From Lentisphaerota bacterium (GTDB lineage Bacteria > Verrucomicrobiota > Kiritimatiellia > UBA8416 > JAIOPI01), in the NCBI GenBank assembly GCA_021413965.1, contig JAIOPI010000027.1:62001-126000 (forward strand): DNA of 64,000 nt, given 5' to 3'. The notes under the pieces were generated by a model. The model did no database searches, was not told the DNA's origin, and saw only the letters and a list, made by a program, of their open reading frames with translations. Made by a program: the position numbers and the translations under genes. This document shows positions 9,048 through 17,940 of the stretch, piece by piece (position 1 is the first letter of the stretch; each line of letters starts with the position of its first letter).

Positions 9048-10022
9048 TCAGGTCTGGGTGACGCGTTGTTTCAGCGACGTCCAGCCGCGGCCGGGCATAT
9101 AGGGCTGGGCCCGCTCGTAGCGGTCGCGCACGGCATGAAATTGCTCGGCTGTGCGGATCTCGCGCGCCGGATTCGATGGCGATCGAATCACGAAATCGGC
9201 CTCGGGCGGAAAGCAGGCCATCGTCACGGGCTCGCGTTCCGGGGTGTAGCTTTCGGGGGCCTCGTCGGCGTTGGTCGGTGCGTCGGGGCTTTGGTAGCGC
9301 AAATCGACGCTCCAGCGGACGGCCTGCGTCCGGTTCGCGAAGGAGGCGTGCGGCGTGAGGTTGGTCATGAACAGGATGGAGCCGGCCTTCATCTCCAGCG
9401 GGATGGCGCCGGCAGGCAGATCGTCGGCGGGAATTTCGAGGAAGCCGCCGTGTCCGCCCGTGTAGTGCCGGTAGACGCCCGTGCGGTGTGCGCCCGGAAT
9501 GACGTAGAGGCATCCGTTGTCCAGGGTGGCATCCACGAGCGGGATCCAGCAGGTCACGATCAGGAATTGGTCGCAGTGCGACAGCAGATAGCCGGAGTCC
9601 TGATGCCAGGGCACTTCGCCATGCACCCAGTTGGGCAACTTGGGGCGGATGCGATAGACCGACGAGCCGATGATCTCGGGGCCGATGAGTGACTCGATGC
9701 AGCCCAGCAGGGGGGCATGCGTCAGCATCTCGAACATTTCCGGGCCCTTGAAGCCACCGCCTCCCTTGCCCAGGAGCGTGGCGTAAATGGCACGGCCGGC
9801 GTCCGGGCTGGCGGCGAGCATGCGGGCGAAGCGCGTTTCGAAGGGTTCGTCGCGGAAGAGATCGGTCAGCTTTCCTTCTCCCTGGAGGCGGACGGCTTCG
9901 CGATCGATCACGGCGGTGATGGCGCGTCGAATCGGCTGCAGGGCCGCCTCGTTGAACACGCCGGCGCGGACCACATATCCGTCGCGCTGAAATTGCGCAC
10001 GTTCGCTGTCAGTTAAGCTCAC
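9048..10022 (-). CDS. Phytanoyl-CoA dioxygenase (PhyH) family protein
   Basis: This is a 324-residue Fe(II)/2-oxoglutarate-dependent oxygenase of the PhyH superfamily. The metal triad is visible as His140 and Asp142 in WHQDSGY and His225 in TPHASF, with Arg236 as the likely 2-oxoglutarate anchor. The GTG start at 10022 is chosen because GGGGAGGAG precedes it by 7 bases; the frame stays open upstream, but that part overlaps the HerA-like gene and has no homologous look. The substrate is unknown: bacterial family members hydroxylate varied small molecules. A second, distinct PhyH gene is at 45286. Confidence 0.9.
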   Translation of the reverse strand: MSLTDSERAQFQRDGYVVRAGVFNEAALQPIRRAITAVIDREAVRLQGEGKLTDLFRDEPFETRFARMLAASPDAGRAIYATLLGKGGGGFKGPEMFEMLTHAPLLGCIESLIGPEIIGSSVYRIRPKLPNWVHGEVPWHQDSGYLLSHCDQFLIVTCWIPLVDATLDNGCLYVIPGAHRTGVYRHYTGGHGGFLEIPADDLPAGAIPLEMKAGSILFMTNLTPHASFANRTQAVRWSVDLRYQSPDAPTNADEAPESYTPEREPVTMACFPPEADFVIRSPSNPAREIRTAEQFHAVRDRYERAQPYMPGRGWTSLKQRVTQT

Positions 10023-10123
10023 CAAAGATCTCCTCCCCTGGACGCACCCGGACAACACCCAAACCCCTTGGCGATATGGTACGCGGTATCCAGAGGGGGA
10101 TTCAAGTCGCGTTCGTCGCGGGC

Positions 10124-12550
10124 TCAGGCCGATGCGGGTCTGGCCAATCCGTCCGGACCGGTGATCCAGGGCACCCAGACGACGGCGGGCGGCGCAACCG
10201 ATATGTCCGACTTGCGCGGGCGGATCACGGTGGTCACGAGGGCCGCCTGGGCGGGGTCCAGTTCGCCTTGGAGCCGGGCGACCTCCTGCTCGAGTTCGGC
10301 CTGCAGCCCCGACAGGCGTGCCTGCACGGTCTCGACGCTCTCCTCGGCGCGGTTGACGTCGCCCGCCTCGCGTCCGATGCGGCCCGCGCTCTTCATGGCG
10401 GCGGCGGTGCCGGTGATGCTGCGGCTCATCCGGCGTCCGCCTCCGAACAGCGCGCCCAGGATGGTCGCGCCCACGGAGATGGCGGTGGTCATGCGTTGCT
10501 GGCCGAGTTGCTCTTTTTCGCGTGCGACGCGTTCCATGGCGCGCTGCAACTGGGCCTGCGCCGTTGCCAGACGGGGTGCAAACTTCCGGCGGATCTTGTC
10601 GATTTCCGCATCGCGGTATTCGCGCATGGCCAGCGCGAGCCGCGCGCGGAAGTCGCCCTCCGCCTCGCCCGGGCGGGCGCTGAGCTTGAGCGCGGGGCAC
10701 TGCGGCAGGTCGAGGCTGACCGTTTGCTGGATGAACCGTTCAAGCGCTTGCGACCACGCGGCCAGCGTCTTCGCGCTCGCGGCGGCGGGGGGCAGGGCGG
10801 CGAAGGTGGCGCCGGGCGCGGGCGCGCGCTCGAGACTGGGCTTGAGATCGGCATGCCGACTGGCCTCTGCCCAGAGCGCCTCGCGTCCGTCCTCCGCCAG
10901 GGGCGCGACGAAGCTGAGCGTTTGCCAGGTATCCACGGCGGCCCTGGCATCGACGAAATGAACCTGTGCGGTGCCGAGCGCGGCGGGGCGGTAGGCGCAG
11001 GTCGCGCCGGCGGGGAGGGCGCCGGCGCGCTGGTAGTATTCGTCGACATCCGGCGGCAGGACCGGTTTGGCAGGCGTCGGCGCGGGCTGAAAGGCGACGG
11101 CGGATGCGACGGGGGCGGCGGATGCGGTTTGCGCGGTCGCGGTGAGCCCTGTGAGTTGTTGGATCTGCGGGAGTGTGAGCGGCCCGCGCAGGTATGACAA
11201 CGCCCAGCGGGTCTGGAAGAGGGTTGGCGCATCGTCGTGCACATTGCGCATGAGGAAGACGCGGTTGCCCAGCGCGGCGAGCGTGGCTTCGGTCTCCGCG
11301 CGGTCGAGGGCGGCGCCGGCTCCGGCCAGCGCGCTTTCGAGGCCATCGATGACGCGCGCCTTGTCGCGCTCGGTCTGCAGGCGGCCGATGAACCACGTAC
11401 CCGCGTTGGCGAGTCCCTTGTAGTCGAGGTCCACGGGGTTTTGCGTCGAGAGCACCACGCCGAGACCGAAGGCTCGGGCCTGCTTGAGCAGCGTGAGCAT
11501 GGGCAGTTTCGACGGCGGATTGGCCGTGGGCGGGAAGTAGCCGAAGATCTCGTCCATGTAGAGCAGCGCGCGCAGGCTGCTGGTGCCGCTCTGCTGGCGC
11601 ATCCATGCCAGGACCTCGTTCAGCAGCATGGTGACGAAGAACATCCGTTCCGCGTCGGACAGGTGGGCGATCGAGAGCACGGTCAGGCGCGGCTGGCCCG
11701 ACGCCGTATAGAGCAGGCGCTGGATATCGAGTGGCTCGCCCTGCATCCAGACGGAAAAGCCGGGTGACGCGAGCAGGTTGTTGAGCGCCATCGCCAGGCT
11801 GAATCGCTCCCTGGCGGGGAAGAAAGAGTCCAGGTCGAAGACGCCGATCTGGGCAAAGGGCGGCTTCTGGACGTCGCGGATGATGGCGGCGAGGTCGAGG
11901 TTGCGGGCGTGGCTCCACGCGTGTTCAAGGATGGTCGCGAGCAGGATGTGTTCGCGGCTCTGGAGTGGATCGGCGTCGATGCCGACGAGCGTGAGCAGGC
12001 CGGAGACGGCGCTGAGGATGCGATCGCGCCGTGCGGTGGAGTCGGCGAGCAGCGCGGCGGGCGGGGCATCGAAGGAGCGCAGGACGTTGAGCGGCCGGCC
12101 GGCGGTGCTGCCCGGCGTGTAGATGGCGAGGTCGACGGCCTGGCGGTAGCGCCCGATGCGGGCGGCGTCCTGCCCCCACTGGGCGAGGCCGGTGCGCCAG
12201 CTGTCGGCGGTGCGTGCGGCGACATCGTTGGGAGACAGGCCGCGGCGGGCGGCGTCGGCGGTGTCGATCCAGGGGCGGAAGTCTGCGGGTTGCAGGTTGG
12301 GGAAGGCCAGGAGGAGATTGCCGAGATCGCCCTTGGGGTCGATGACCAGCGCGGGGATGCCATCGATGGCGGCCTCCTCCAGGAGGGCCACGCAGAGGCC
12401 GGTCTTGCCGCTGCCCGTCATGCCCACGCAGACGGCATGGGTGGTGAGATCCTTGGCGTCGTAGAGCAAGGGCTCGTCGGTGGGCTGGCCGGCAAGGGGG
12501 TCGAAGCGGCGCCCGAGATAGAAGAGTCCAAGCTTGTCGATGTCCGTCAT
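10124..12550 (-). CDS. HerA-like ATP-binding protein (DUF87/DUF853 type)
   Basis: An 808-residue hexameric-type P-loop ATPase of the HerA/FtsK branch. Walker A is GMTGSGKT (43-50) and Walker B LLYMDE (residues 329-334). STQNPVDLDYKGL (about 368-380) followed by GRLQTERDKAR supplies the region of the trans-acting arginine. The C-terminal third is a coiled coil with a glycine-rich hydrophobic patch (GATILGALFGGG), a layout known from stand-alone bacterial members of this group. No NurA nuclease is next to it, so a role in DNA end resection is not supported; DNA or protein translocation is possible. The ATG at 12550 is preceded by AAGGAGG at 6 bases, so an upstream in-frame ATG at 12601 is rejected. 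Confidence 0.87.
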   Translation of the reverse strand: MTDIDKLGLFYLGRRFDPLAGQPTDEPLLYDAKDLTTHAVCVGMTGSGKTGLCVALLEEAAIDGIPALVIDPKGDLGNLLLAFPNLQPADFRPWIDTADAARRGLSPNDVAARTADSWRTGLAQWGQDAARIGRYRQAVDLAIYTPGSTAGRPLNVLRSFDAPPAALLADSTARRDRILSAVSGLLTLVGIDADPLQSREHILLATILEHAWSHARNLDLAAIIRDVQKPPFAQIGVFDLDSFFPARERFSLAMALNNLLASPGFSVWMQGEPLDIQRLLYTASGQPRLTVLSIAHLSDAERMFFVTMLLNEVLAWMRQQSGTSSLRALLYMDEIFGYFPPTANPPSKLPMLTLLKQARAFGLGVVLSTQNPVDLDYKGLANAGTWFIGRLQTERDKARVIDGLESALAGAGAALDRAETEATLAALGNRVFLMRNVHDDAPTLFQTRWALSYLRGPLTLPQIQQLTGLTATAQTASAAPVASAVAFQPAPTPAKPVLPPDVDEYYQRAGALPAGATCAYRPAALGTAQVHFVDARAAVDTWQTLSFVAPLAEDGREALWAEASRHADLKPSLERAPAPGATFAALPPAAASAKTLAAWSQALERFIQQTVSLDLPQCPALKLSARPGEAEGDFRARLALAMREYRDAEIDKIRRKFAPRLATAQAQLQRAMERVAREKEQLGQQRMTTAISVGATILGALFGGGRRMSRSITGTAAAMKSAGRIGREAGDVNRAEESVETVQARLSGLQAELEQEVARLQGELDPAQAALVTTVIRPRKSDISVAPPAVVWVPWITGPDGLARPASA

Positions 12551-12608
12551 GGGCCGCCTCCTTGAGGAAGGGAGGCTAGCGCGCTGTCCGTCGGTGCTCA
12601 AGGGGAAT

Positions 12609-12840
12609 GCGGGGGGTATGAGACTGCGGGAGTTGGAAGAGTGGAAGGTCGGAAGATTGGGTAACGCCTTGGATCCATGGGGCTTTTAGCCTGAATCCGG
12701 TGCGCTCGTTCCATCACGCAACGCTTGATGTCGCGTCCCGCCCGTCACCGTGCCGAAGACCGCGCGTTCTCTGCGCCATTCACACCCTTCCAGCCTTCCA
12801 TCCCTCCAATCTTTCGCAGTTCGGCGGTGGTGGGGCATGC
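12609..12840. repeat. Dispersed fold-back repeat, copy B
   Basis: The left edge (GAGACTGCGGGAGTTGGAAG at 12620-12639) closely matches copy A near 2318. The arm unit GGAAGATTGG at 12651-12660 faces CCAATCTT at 12806-12813 within a pyrimidine-rich right arm (12785-12815). The middle is unrelated to copy A in sequence and longer. It occupies the gap between the HerA-like gene and the GGDEF gene; no coding sequence is seen. Confidence 0.65.
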
Positions 12841-12841
12841 C

Positions 12842-14140
12842 TCACCAATCCGTGTCTGCCTCGCGCGCGATCTTGCCGGCGCGGCACAGGCGGTCGCGGC
12901 CCGTGTTCTTGGCTCGGTAGAGTGCCTTGTCGGCCGCCTTGATCACCTCGAAGGGTTCCACGTCGGCGCCGCGCGAGGCGGCGACGCCGGCGCTGGCCGT
13001 GATCCGTAGCGAGCGCGTGCGGGGTCGCCCGTCGGCTGGCGGGGGGTCGGCGGGCGGCGGGGTGTCCGGTTTGCGGCGCGGGCGGCTGCGCCCGCGCAGG
13101 CGGAAGGGGTCGCGCCCGATGGCGCGGCGCGCGGCCTCGATGGCGACGGCATGGGCGTCGGCGCGGTCGCCTTCGCAGACCATGAGGAATTCCTCGCCGC
13201 CATACCGGTAGACGCGGCCGGGGGCGTGTTCACGCAGGCGGGACGCCACGAAGCGCAGCACCTGGTCGCCCACATCGTGTCCGTGGCGGTCGTTGATCAA
13301 CTTGAAGTGATCGATGTCGATCAGGCCGACCGAGTAGTGCGGGCCCAGCCGCGCGAGGTGGTGCTTGAGCGCGTGCCGCGCGGGCAGCTGCGTGAGTTCG
13401 TCCATGTTCGCTTTGCGCCAGGCGCTGTCGAGCACGGCCACCAGCAGGAGCAAGGCCGCGCCGGACATGAACAGGATCAGGATGCCGTGGGCGCGGTCCG
13501 AAGGCCAGAAGGAGGCCCGGCACATCAGTGCGGTGAGCGTGCAGAGGCCGGCCGTGGCCATGAGCGGTCCGAGGGCGTGGCTCTCGTAGGCCTTGGGAAT
13601 CAGCATGAGCGGCAGGCAGAGGAGGGCGGCGAGCAGCGCGGCGAGGGGCAGGGGCAGCCAGGCGGCAAGAGGCGCGGCGATGCCTGACGATGGCCAGGTC
13701 GCCAGTTGCGGGAGCAGCCAGAGGAACCCGCAGGCCAGGAGCGTGACGGCGGCCCGGGCGGCCCCGTGGGGGGACCACGCGCCGCGCTCCCGCAGGCGAT
13801 GGAGCAACGCCAGGCCGCCGGGGATGAGCAGGCCCGCCCACAGCAGGAGGCGCGGGTTCAGGAGGGATGCGGCGGGGGCGGTCGAGGCGCGCTGCGCGGC
13901 CAGCAGCGTGGTCGCCAGCAGCAGGCTGGAGAACGTGATGCGGGTCTGGGTGAAGCAGAGTCCCAGGACGCCCGCCAGGATCAGCGTCATCCAGGGCAGC
14001 GCCTGGAAGACGGGGTTCACGGCCCAGCGCGGGAAGGCTGGCAGCCACCAAACGCACACGCCGAGCGCGAGATAAAACACCGCGACCGGCGAGTACCAGA
14101 GGAGGATGCGTCGCAGGAATTGGGCCATAGCGGCAGGCAT
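12842..14140 (-). CDS. Membrane-bound diguanylate cyclase (GGDEF)
   Basis: About eight hydrophobic helices fill residues 5-240 and are followed by a GGDEF domain that makes cyclic di-GMP. The catalytic GGEEF is at 314-318 (YRYGGEEFLMV), and the substrate-binding DIDHFKLIND segment is intact. The feedback-inhibition RxxD site is absent: the aligned residues read HAPG. Between the active site and the conserved ITASAG strand there is a basic, proline-rich insertion (about 345-375), which is unusual. Several ATGs cluster at the start; 14140 is chosen because GGGAG lies 6 bases upstream, with 14143 as the alternative. The divergent SMP-30 gene starts 112 bases away. Confidence 0.88.
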   Translation of the reverse strand: MPAAMAQFLRRILLWYSPVAVFYLALGVCVWWLPAFPRWAVNPVFQALPWMTLILAGVLGLCFTQTRITFSSLLLATTLLAAQRASTAPAASLLNPRLLLWAGLLIPGGLALLHRLRERGAWSPHGAARAAVTLLACGFLWLLPQLATWPSSGIAAPLAAWLPLPLAALLAALLCLPLMLIPKAYESHALGPLMATAGLCTLTALMCRASFWPSDRAHGILILFMSGAALLLLVAVLDSAWRKANMDELTQLPARHALKHHLARLGPHYSVGLIDIDHFKLINDRHGHDVGDQVLRFVASRLREHAPGRVYRYGGEEFLMVCEGDRADAHAVAIEAARRAIGRDPFRLRGRSRPRRKPDTPPPADPPPADGRPRTRSLRITASAGVAASRGADVEPFEVIKAADKALYRAKNTGRDRLCRAGKIAREADTDW

Positions 14141-14252
14141 CATACGCTCCCGGCTGCCGAGGTGCAACGCAAGGCAAACCTCACGCGGCCTCCGGGCGCC
14201 ATCCACTTCCATGATGGTCTGACGCGGGGGCGAGTTGATAAGGTGGGCGGAT

Positions 14253-15125
14253 ATGAAAACCTTGCGCGCGGAACTGGTGCTGGAGGCGAAGGCGGACTTG
14301 GGCGAGGGACCGGTGTGGCACGATGGCGAACAGCGCCTTTACTGGGTGGACATCACCCGCGGGCAACTCTGCAGCCTCGACCCGGCGAGCGGTCAGACGG
14401 CGACGCACACGATCGGCCAGGAGGTCGGTTGCGCGGTCCCTCGCGCGGCCGGTGGCTGGTTGCTTGGTTTGCGTCGCGGATTGGCCACGTATGAATCCGG
14501 GACTGGCACGCTGGAGATGATCGCCGACCCCGAGTTCTCCACCACCGGCAACCGGTTCAACGATGGCAAGTGCGACCCTGCGGGGCGCCTCTGGGCCGGC
14601 ACGATTGGCAAGCCCGGATCGGCCACGCTGTGGCGCCTGGACCGCGACCGCCGCGTGACGGGGATGCTTCGCGGCATCACGTGCTCCAACGGGTTGGCGT
14701 GGAGCCCCGATGGCCGCACGTTCTACTACATCGACACGCCAACCCGACAGATCGTGGCGTACGATTACGAGCGCGAGACCGGCGACATCGCGAACCCGCG
14801 GGTGGCGGTGGACGTGCCGGCGGATCTGGGGGCGCCGGACGGCATGGCGATCGATGTGGAAGGCATGCTGTGGGTCGGGCTGTGGGACGGTCGCCAGGTG
14901 ATCCGGTGGGATCCGCGCACCGGGGAAGCGCTGGCTCAGATTCCCGTGCCGGCATCGCGGGCGACGTCCTGCGCGTTTGGCGGGACGCATCTCGACATCC
15001 TGTATATCACCAGTGCCAGGACGGGCCTGAGTCCGGAGCAGTTGGCGTGCGAACCGCTGGCCGGCGGCGTCTTCGCCGCGATGCCGGGCGTGTCCGGCGC
15101 TCCCGTTCCGGCTTTCGCCGGCTGA
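14253..15125 (+). CDS. SMP-30/gluconolactonase/LRE family protein
   Basis: A 290-residue six-bladed beta-propeller of the SMP-30 family, which opens sugar lactones such as gluconolactone using a divalent metal. The metal-ligand segments are visible: LGEGPVW (Glu18), NRFNDGKCDPAGRLW (Asn and Asp) and GAPDGMAID (Asp). Blades are marked by repeated LWAGT-, YYIDT- and LWVGLWDG-type strands. The ATG at 14253 is preferred over an in-frame TTG at 14235. It precedes the hydrolase gene at 15239 with a 113-base gap, so an operon is uncertain. Confidence 0.92.
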   Translation: MKTLRAELVLEAKADLGEGPVWHDGEQRLYWVDITRGQLCSLDPASGQTATHTIGQEVGCAVPRAAGGWLLGLRRGLATYESGTGTLEMIADPEFSTTGNRFNDGKCDPAGRLWAGTIGKPGSATLWRLDRDRRVTGMLRGITCSNGLAWSPDGRTFYYIDTPTRQIVAYDYERETGDIANPRVAVDVPADLGAPDGMAIDVEGMLWVGLWDGRQVIRWDPRTGEALAQIPVPASRATSCAFGGTHLDILYITSARTGLSPEQLACEPLAGGVFAAMPGVSGAPVPAFAG

Positions 15126-15143
15126 CCCGTCCGGTTCGACGTT

Positions 15144-15158
15144 GCCCGCGGCGCGGGC
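15144..15158. terminator. GC-rich hairpin after the SMP-30 gene
   Basis: GCCCGC pairs with GCGGGC across a 3-base loop, 19 bases after the stop codon. There is no T-tract, so this is at most a weak attenuator. Confidence 0.25.
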
Positions 15159-15238
15159 ATCTGGCTATATGCGGGCGATCGCCACGCGATTTTCAGGGCA
15201 GGGAGCGGCGACGGACCAGGGGAAAAGGGGGTATATCC

Positions 15239-16375
15239 ATGACACACAAGCACTATGCGCATTTGGATGTCTTCAGCGATTGGGTCGTGGCGGCGCGACG
15301 GTCGCACAAGCTCCATCCGCTGGCCAGGCCGGGAGGGCGCACGCAGCGCCGGTTGCTGGAGGTGCTGGGCTTTCAGCCCGGTCCCGTCAAGCCGCGCCAG
15401 GTGCGTGTCGAGCAGCGCTGGAGCCGCGACGGGGTTGACGGAGAAGTCGTGACGTGGTCGGCGGGCTACGGGCCGCGCACGGAGGCGTGGGTGCTGCGCC
15501 CCGCGGGCGTCAAGGGGTCGCTGCCCGGCGTGGTGGCGCTGCACGATCACGGCGGCTTCAAGTACTTCGGCAAGGAGAAGATTGCGGACGGGCCACATGG
15601 CACGCTGCGCGCCATCGTGCCGCTACGCAACCAGTGCTACGAGGGTCGCGCCTACGCCAATGAACTGGCGCGGCGTGGATTCACCGTGCTCGTGCCGGAC
15701 GTGTTCATGTGGGGCAGCCGCAAATTTCCGGCGAAGCAGATCGCGCAGTCCACGTGGCAGACTTTGCCCGAGATCGACGACCAGGATCCCGACCCGACGG
15801 TGGGGGCGGCGGAGGCTTACAATGCCATCTCCGGGCGCCACGAGGATTGCCTGGAGCGCTATGCGGCAATTCTCGGGACTTCACTGGCCGGCGTGATGAC
15901 GTTCGAGGATCGTGTGGCGGCCGCCTATCTAACCGGGCGCAAAGATGTGCGCGCCGGCGGAATCGGTTGCCTGGGGCTCTCGGGTGGTGGCATGCGCAGC
16001 TGCTGGCTGAACGCGACATGCCACGACATTCGCGCGGCGGTCGTGGTCGGCCTGATGTCCACGTGGGAAGGGTTGCTTGACCATAACGTCAAGCTTCACG
16101 CCTGGGGATTCTTTCCGCACGAGGTGGCGCGCTTTGCGGACTGGCCGGACCTCGCCGCCTGCCGGGCCCCGTCGCCGTTGCTCGTGCAGTACGACAACGA
16201 GGATGCGCTCTTCACGCCGCAGGGCATGCGCGCCGCGCACCGGAGGCTGCGGCGATTGTTCAGGCTGGCGGGCTCGCCGACGCGCTACCGCGGCACCTTC
16301 CATCCCGGCCCTCACAAGTTCGACCTCGCCATGCAGGACGAGGCCTTCGCGTGGCTGGCTCGGCAGATGCGCTAG
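15239..16375 (+). CDS. Alpha/beta hydrolase (dienelactone hydrolase/acetylxylan-esterase-like)
   Basis: A 378-residue alpha/beta hydrolase. The nucleophile elbow is GLSGGG, in the context IGCLGLSGGGMRSC. A likely acid lies in LVQYDNEDALFTP, and the catalytic His in FHPGPHKF. The oxyanion region starts at VVALHDHGG. The length and the GGMR..W pattern resemble the large dienelactone-hydrolase-like proteins seen next to sugar-catabolic genes, often annotated as acetylxylan esterases. The actual ester is unknown. The start ATG at 15239 follows GGAAAAGGGGG at a good distance; an open frame extends upstream but overlaps the SMP-30 gene and is not protein-like. Confidence 0.85.
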   Translation: MTHKHYAHLDVFSDWVVAARRSHKLHPLARPGGRTQRRLLEVLGFQPGPVKPRQVRVEQRWSRDGVDGEVVTWSAGYGPRTEAWVLRPAGVKGSLPGVVALHDHGGFKYFGKEKIADGPHGTLRAIVPLRNQCYEGRAYANELARRGFTVLVPDVFMWGSRKFPAKQIAQSTWQTLPEIDDQDPDPTVGAAEAYNAISGRHEDCLERYAAILGTSLAGVMTFEDRVAAAYLTGRKDVRAGGIGCLGLSGGGMRSCWLNATCHDIRAAVVVGLMSTWEGLLDHNVKLHAWGFFPHEVARFADWPDLAACRAPSPLLVQYDNEDALFTPQGMRAAHRRLRRLFRLAGSPTRYRGTFHPGPHKFDLAMQDEAFAWLARQMR

Positions 16376-16458
16376 GTGCCGGGGGCGTGCCGTCACGCGC
16401 GCGGTGCCCGTGGCGGAACACGCCCGTCAGCCGAGGTCCTCGTGCCCGGCGATCGGCC

Positions 16459-17739
16459 CTATTTGGCCGCCGCCAGGGCCTGGTCGAGGTCGGCCACGAT
16501 GTCGTCGATGTGTTCGAGGCCCACGCTCAGGCGCACGAGTTCCGGGGTGATGCCGCCGGCTTTCTGCTGCTCGGGGCTGAGCTGACTGTGCGTGGTCGTT
16601 GCCGGATGAATGGCGAGGCTCTTGGCGTCGCCCACATTGGCCAGATGGCTGAAGAGCTTGAGGGAATCGATGAACGCGGCGCCGGCCTTGGCGCCGCCCT
16701 TGATGCCGAACACCACCATCGAACCGCCCTTGCCCTTGATGTACTTCTGGTTGAGCGCGTACATCGGGTCGCCCTTGAGGCCCGGAAAGCGGACCCATTC
16801 GACGCGCTTGTGCTGCTTCAGATGCTCGGCCACGGCGAGTGCGTTCTGGCAGTGGCGCTCCATGCGCAGGGGGAGCGTCTCGATGCCCTGCAGAAACTGC
16901 CAGGCGTTGTCGGGGCTGATGCAGGCGCCGAGGTTGCGCAGCGGCACCGTGCGCATGCGCAGGATGTACGCGACCGGCGCGAGCGGCGGCGGCAGGTCGT
17001 GGCCCCAGCGCAGGCCGTGGTACGAAGTGTCGGGTTCGTCGAAGAGCGGGAAGTTGCCGTTCTTCCAATTGAACGTGCCGGAGTCCACCACCACGCCGCC
17101 GATGCCGACGCCGTGCCCGCCCATCCACTTGGTCAGCGAGTGCACGACAATATCCGCGCCGGATTCGATCGGGCGCTGGAGGTATGGCGTGGAGAAGGTG
17201 CTGTCCACGATCAGCGCGATCCCGTGGTCGTGCGCGATCTTGGCCACGGCTTCCAGGTCGGTGATGTCGAGGCCCGGGTTGGCGACCGTCTCCACGAACA
17301 GCGCGCGCGTCTTCTTGTCGATGGCCTTGGCGAAATTGGCCGGCTGGTTCGGGTCGACAAACTTCACGGTGATGCCGAGGCTGGGCAGGAGGTTGTCGAA
17401 CTGGGTGTAGGTGCCGCCGTAGAGGTTGTTGGCGGAGACGATATTGTCGCCGGCGCGCGCGAGGTTGATGATGGCATAGAACACGGCGCTGGTGCCGGAG
17501 GCGAGGGCCAGGGCGGCCGCGCCGCCTTCGAGGGCCGCCACGCGCTGCTCCAGCACGTCCTGGGTGGGGTTCATGATGCGCGTGTAGATGTTGCCCAGTT
17601 CGCGCAGGCCGAACAGGTTCGCGGCGTGCTCCGTGCTGTTGAAGACGTAGGAACTCGTGCGGTAGATGGGGACCGCGCGGGCATTTGTGGTCGGATCAGG
17701 CTGCTGGCCGGCGTGCAGGCATAGGGTTTCCAATTTCAT
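16459..17739 (-). CDS. metY: O-acetylhomoserine aminocarboxypropyltransferase / cysteine synthase
   Basis: MetY is a PLP enzyme that joins O-acetylhomoserine and sulfide to make homocysteine. The 426 residues match the family along their length. The PLP lysine is Lys204 in HSLTKWMGGHG, and Asp179 in IVDSTF contacts the cofactor ring. YTRIMNPT and SGTSA are the phosphate-binding and substrate segments. The C-terminal LVRLSVGLEHIDDI is typical. The ATG at 17739 has GGGAGGAA 7 bases upstream, so a longer in-frame start at 17793 is not used. No SAM riboswitch could be recognised in the upstream 200 bases. Confidence 0.95.
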   Translation of the reverse strand: MKLETLCLHAGQQPDPTTNARAVPIYRTSSYVFNSTEHAANLFGLRELGNIYTRIMNPTQDVLEQRVAALEGGAAALALASGTSAVFYAIINLARAGDNIVSANNLYGGTYTQFDNLLPSLGITVKFVDPNQPANFAKAIDKKTRALFVETVANPGLDITDLEAVAKIAHDHGIALIVDSTFSTPYLQRPIESGADIVVHSLTKWMGGHGVGIGGVVVDSGTFNWKNGNFPLFDEPDTSYHGLRWGHDLPPPLAPVAYILRMRTVPLRNLGACISPDNAWQFLQGIETLPLRMERHCQNALAVAEHLKQHKRVEWVRFPGLKGDPMYALNQKYIKGKGGSMVVFGIKGGAKAGAAFIDSLKLFSHLANVGDAKSLAIHPATTTHSQLSPEQQKAGGITPELVRLSVGLEHIDDIVADLDQALAAAK

Positions 17740-17940
17740 GGTCGCATTCCTCCCGGTGGTCTTGACTCCCGTGAACTCCGCCACACATAGCAAGAAGTCC
17801 GCCGTGAGGCAATTGCATGAGGAGCGCGGTGCCGGCCGCCGCGATCGCGGGGTTCGTCGGGACCTTAAAGAGTTGATGGCCGGTGCGCACCCGGTATATT
17901 GCCCTTTCGCCGTGACCGGGCCCCGCGCGAGGGTTGTTGC

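Noticed and set aside
10023..10700. N-terminal extension of the PhyH gene at 9048
   Set aside because: The upstream part overlaps the HerA-like gene in another frame and is low-complexity; the GTG at 10022 has a good ribosome-binding site.
17740..17940. Possible SAM riboswitch upstream of metY
   Set aside because: The gap was scanned for SAM-I and SAM-II signatures on the minus strand and none was recognised. A covariance-model search would decide.
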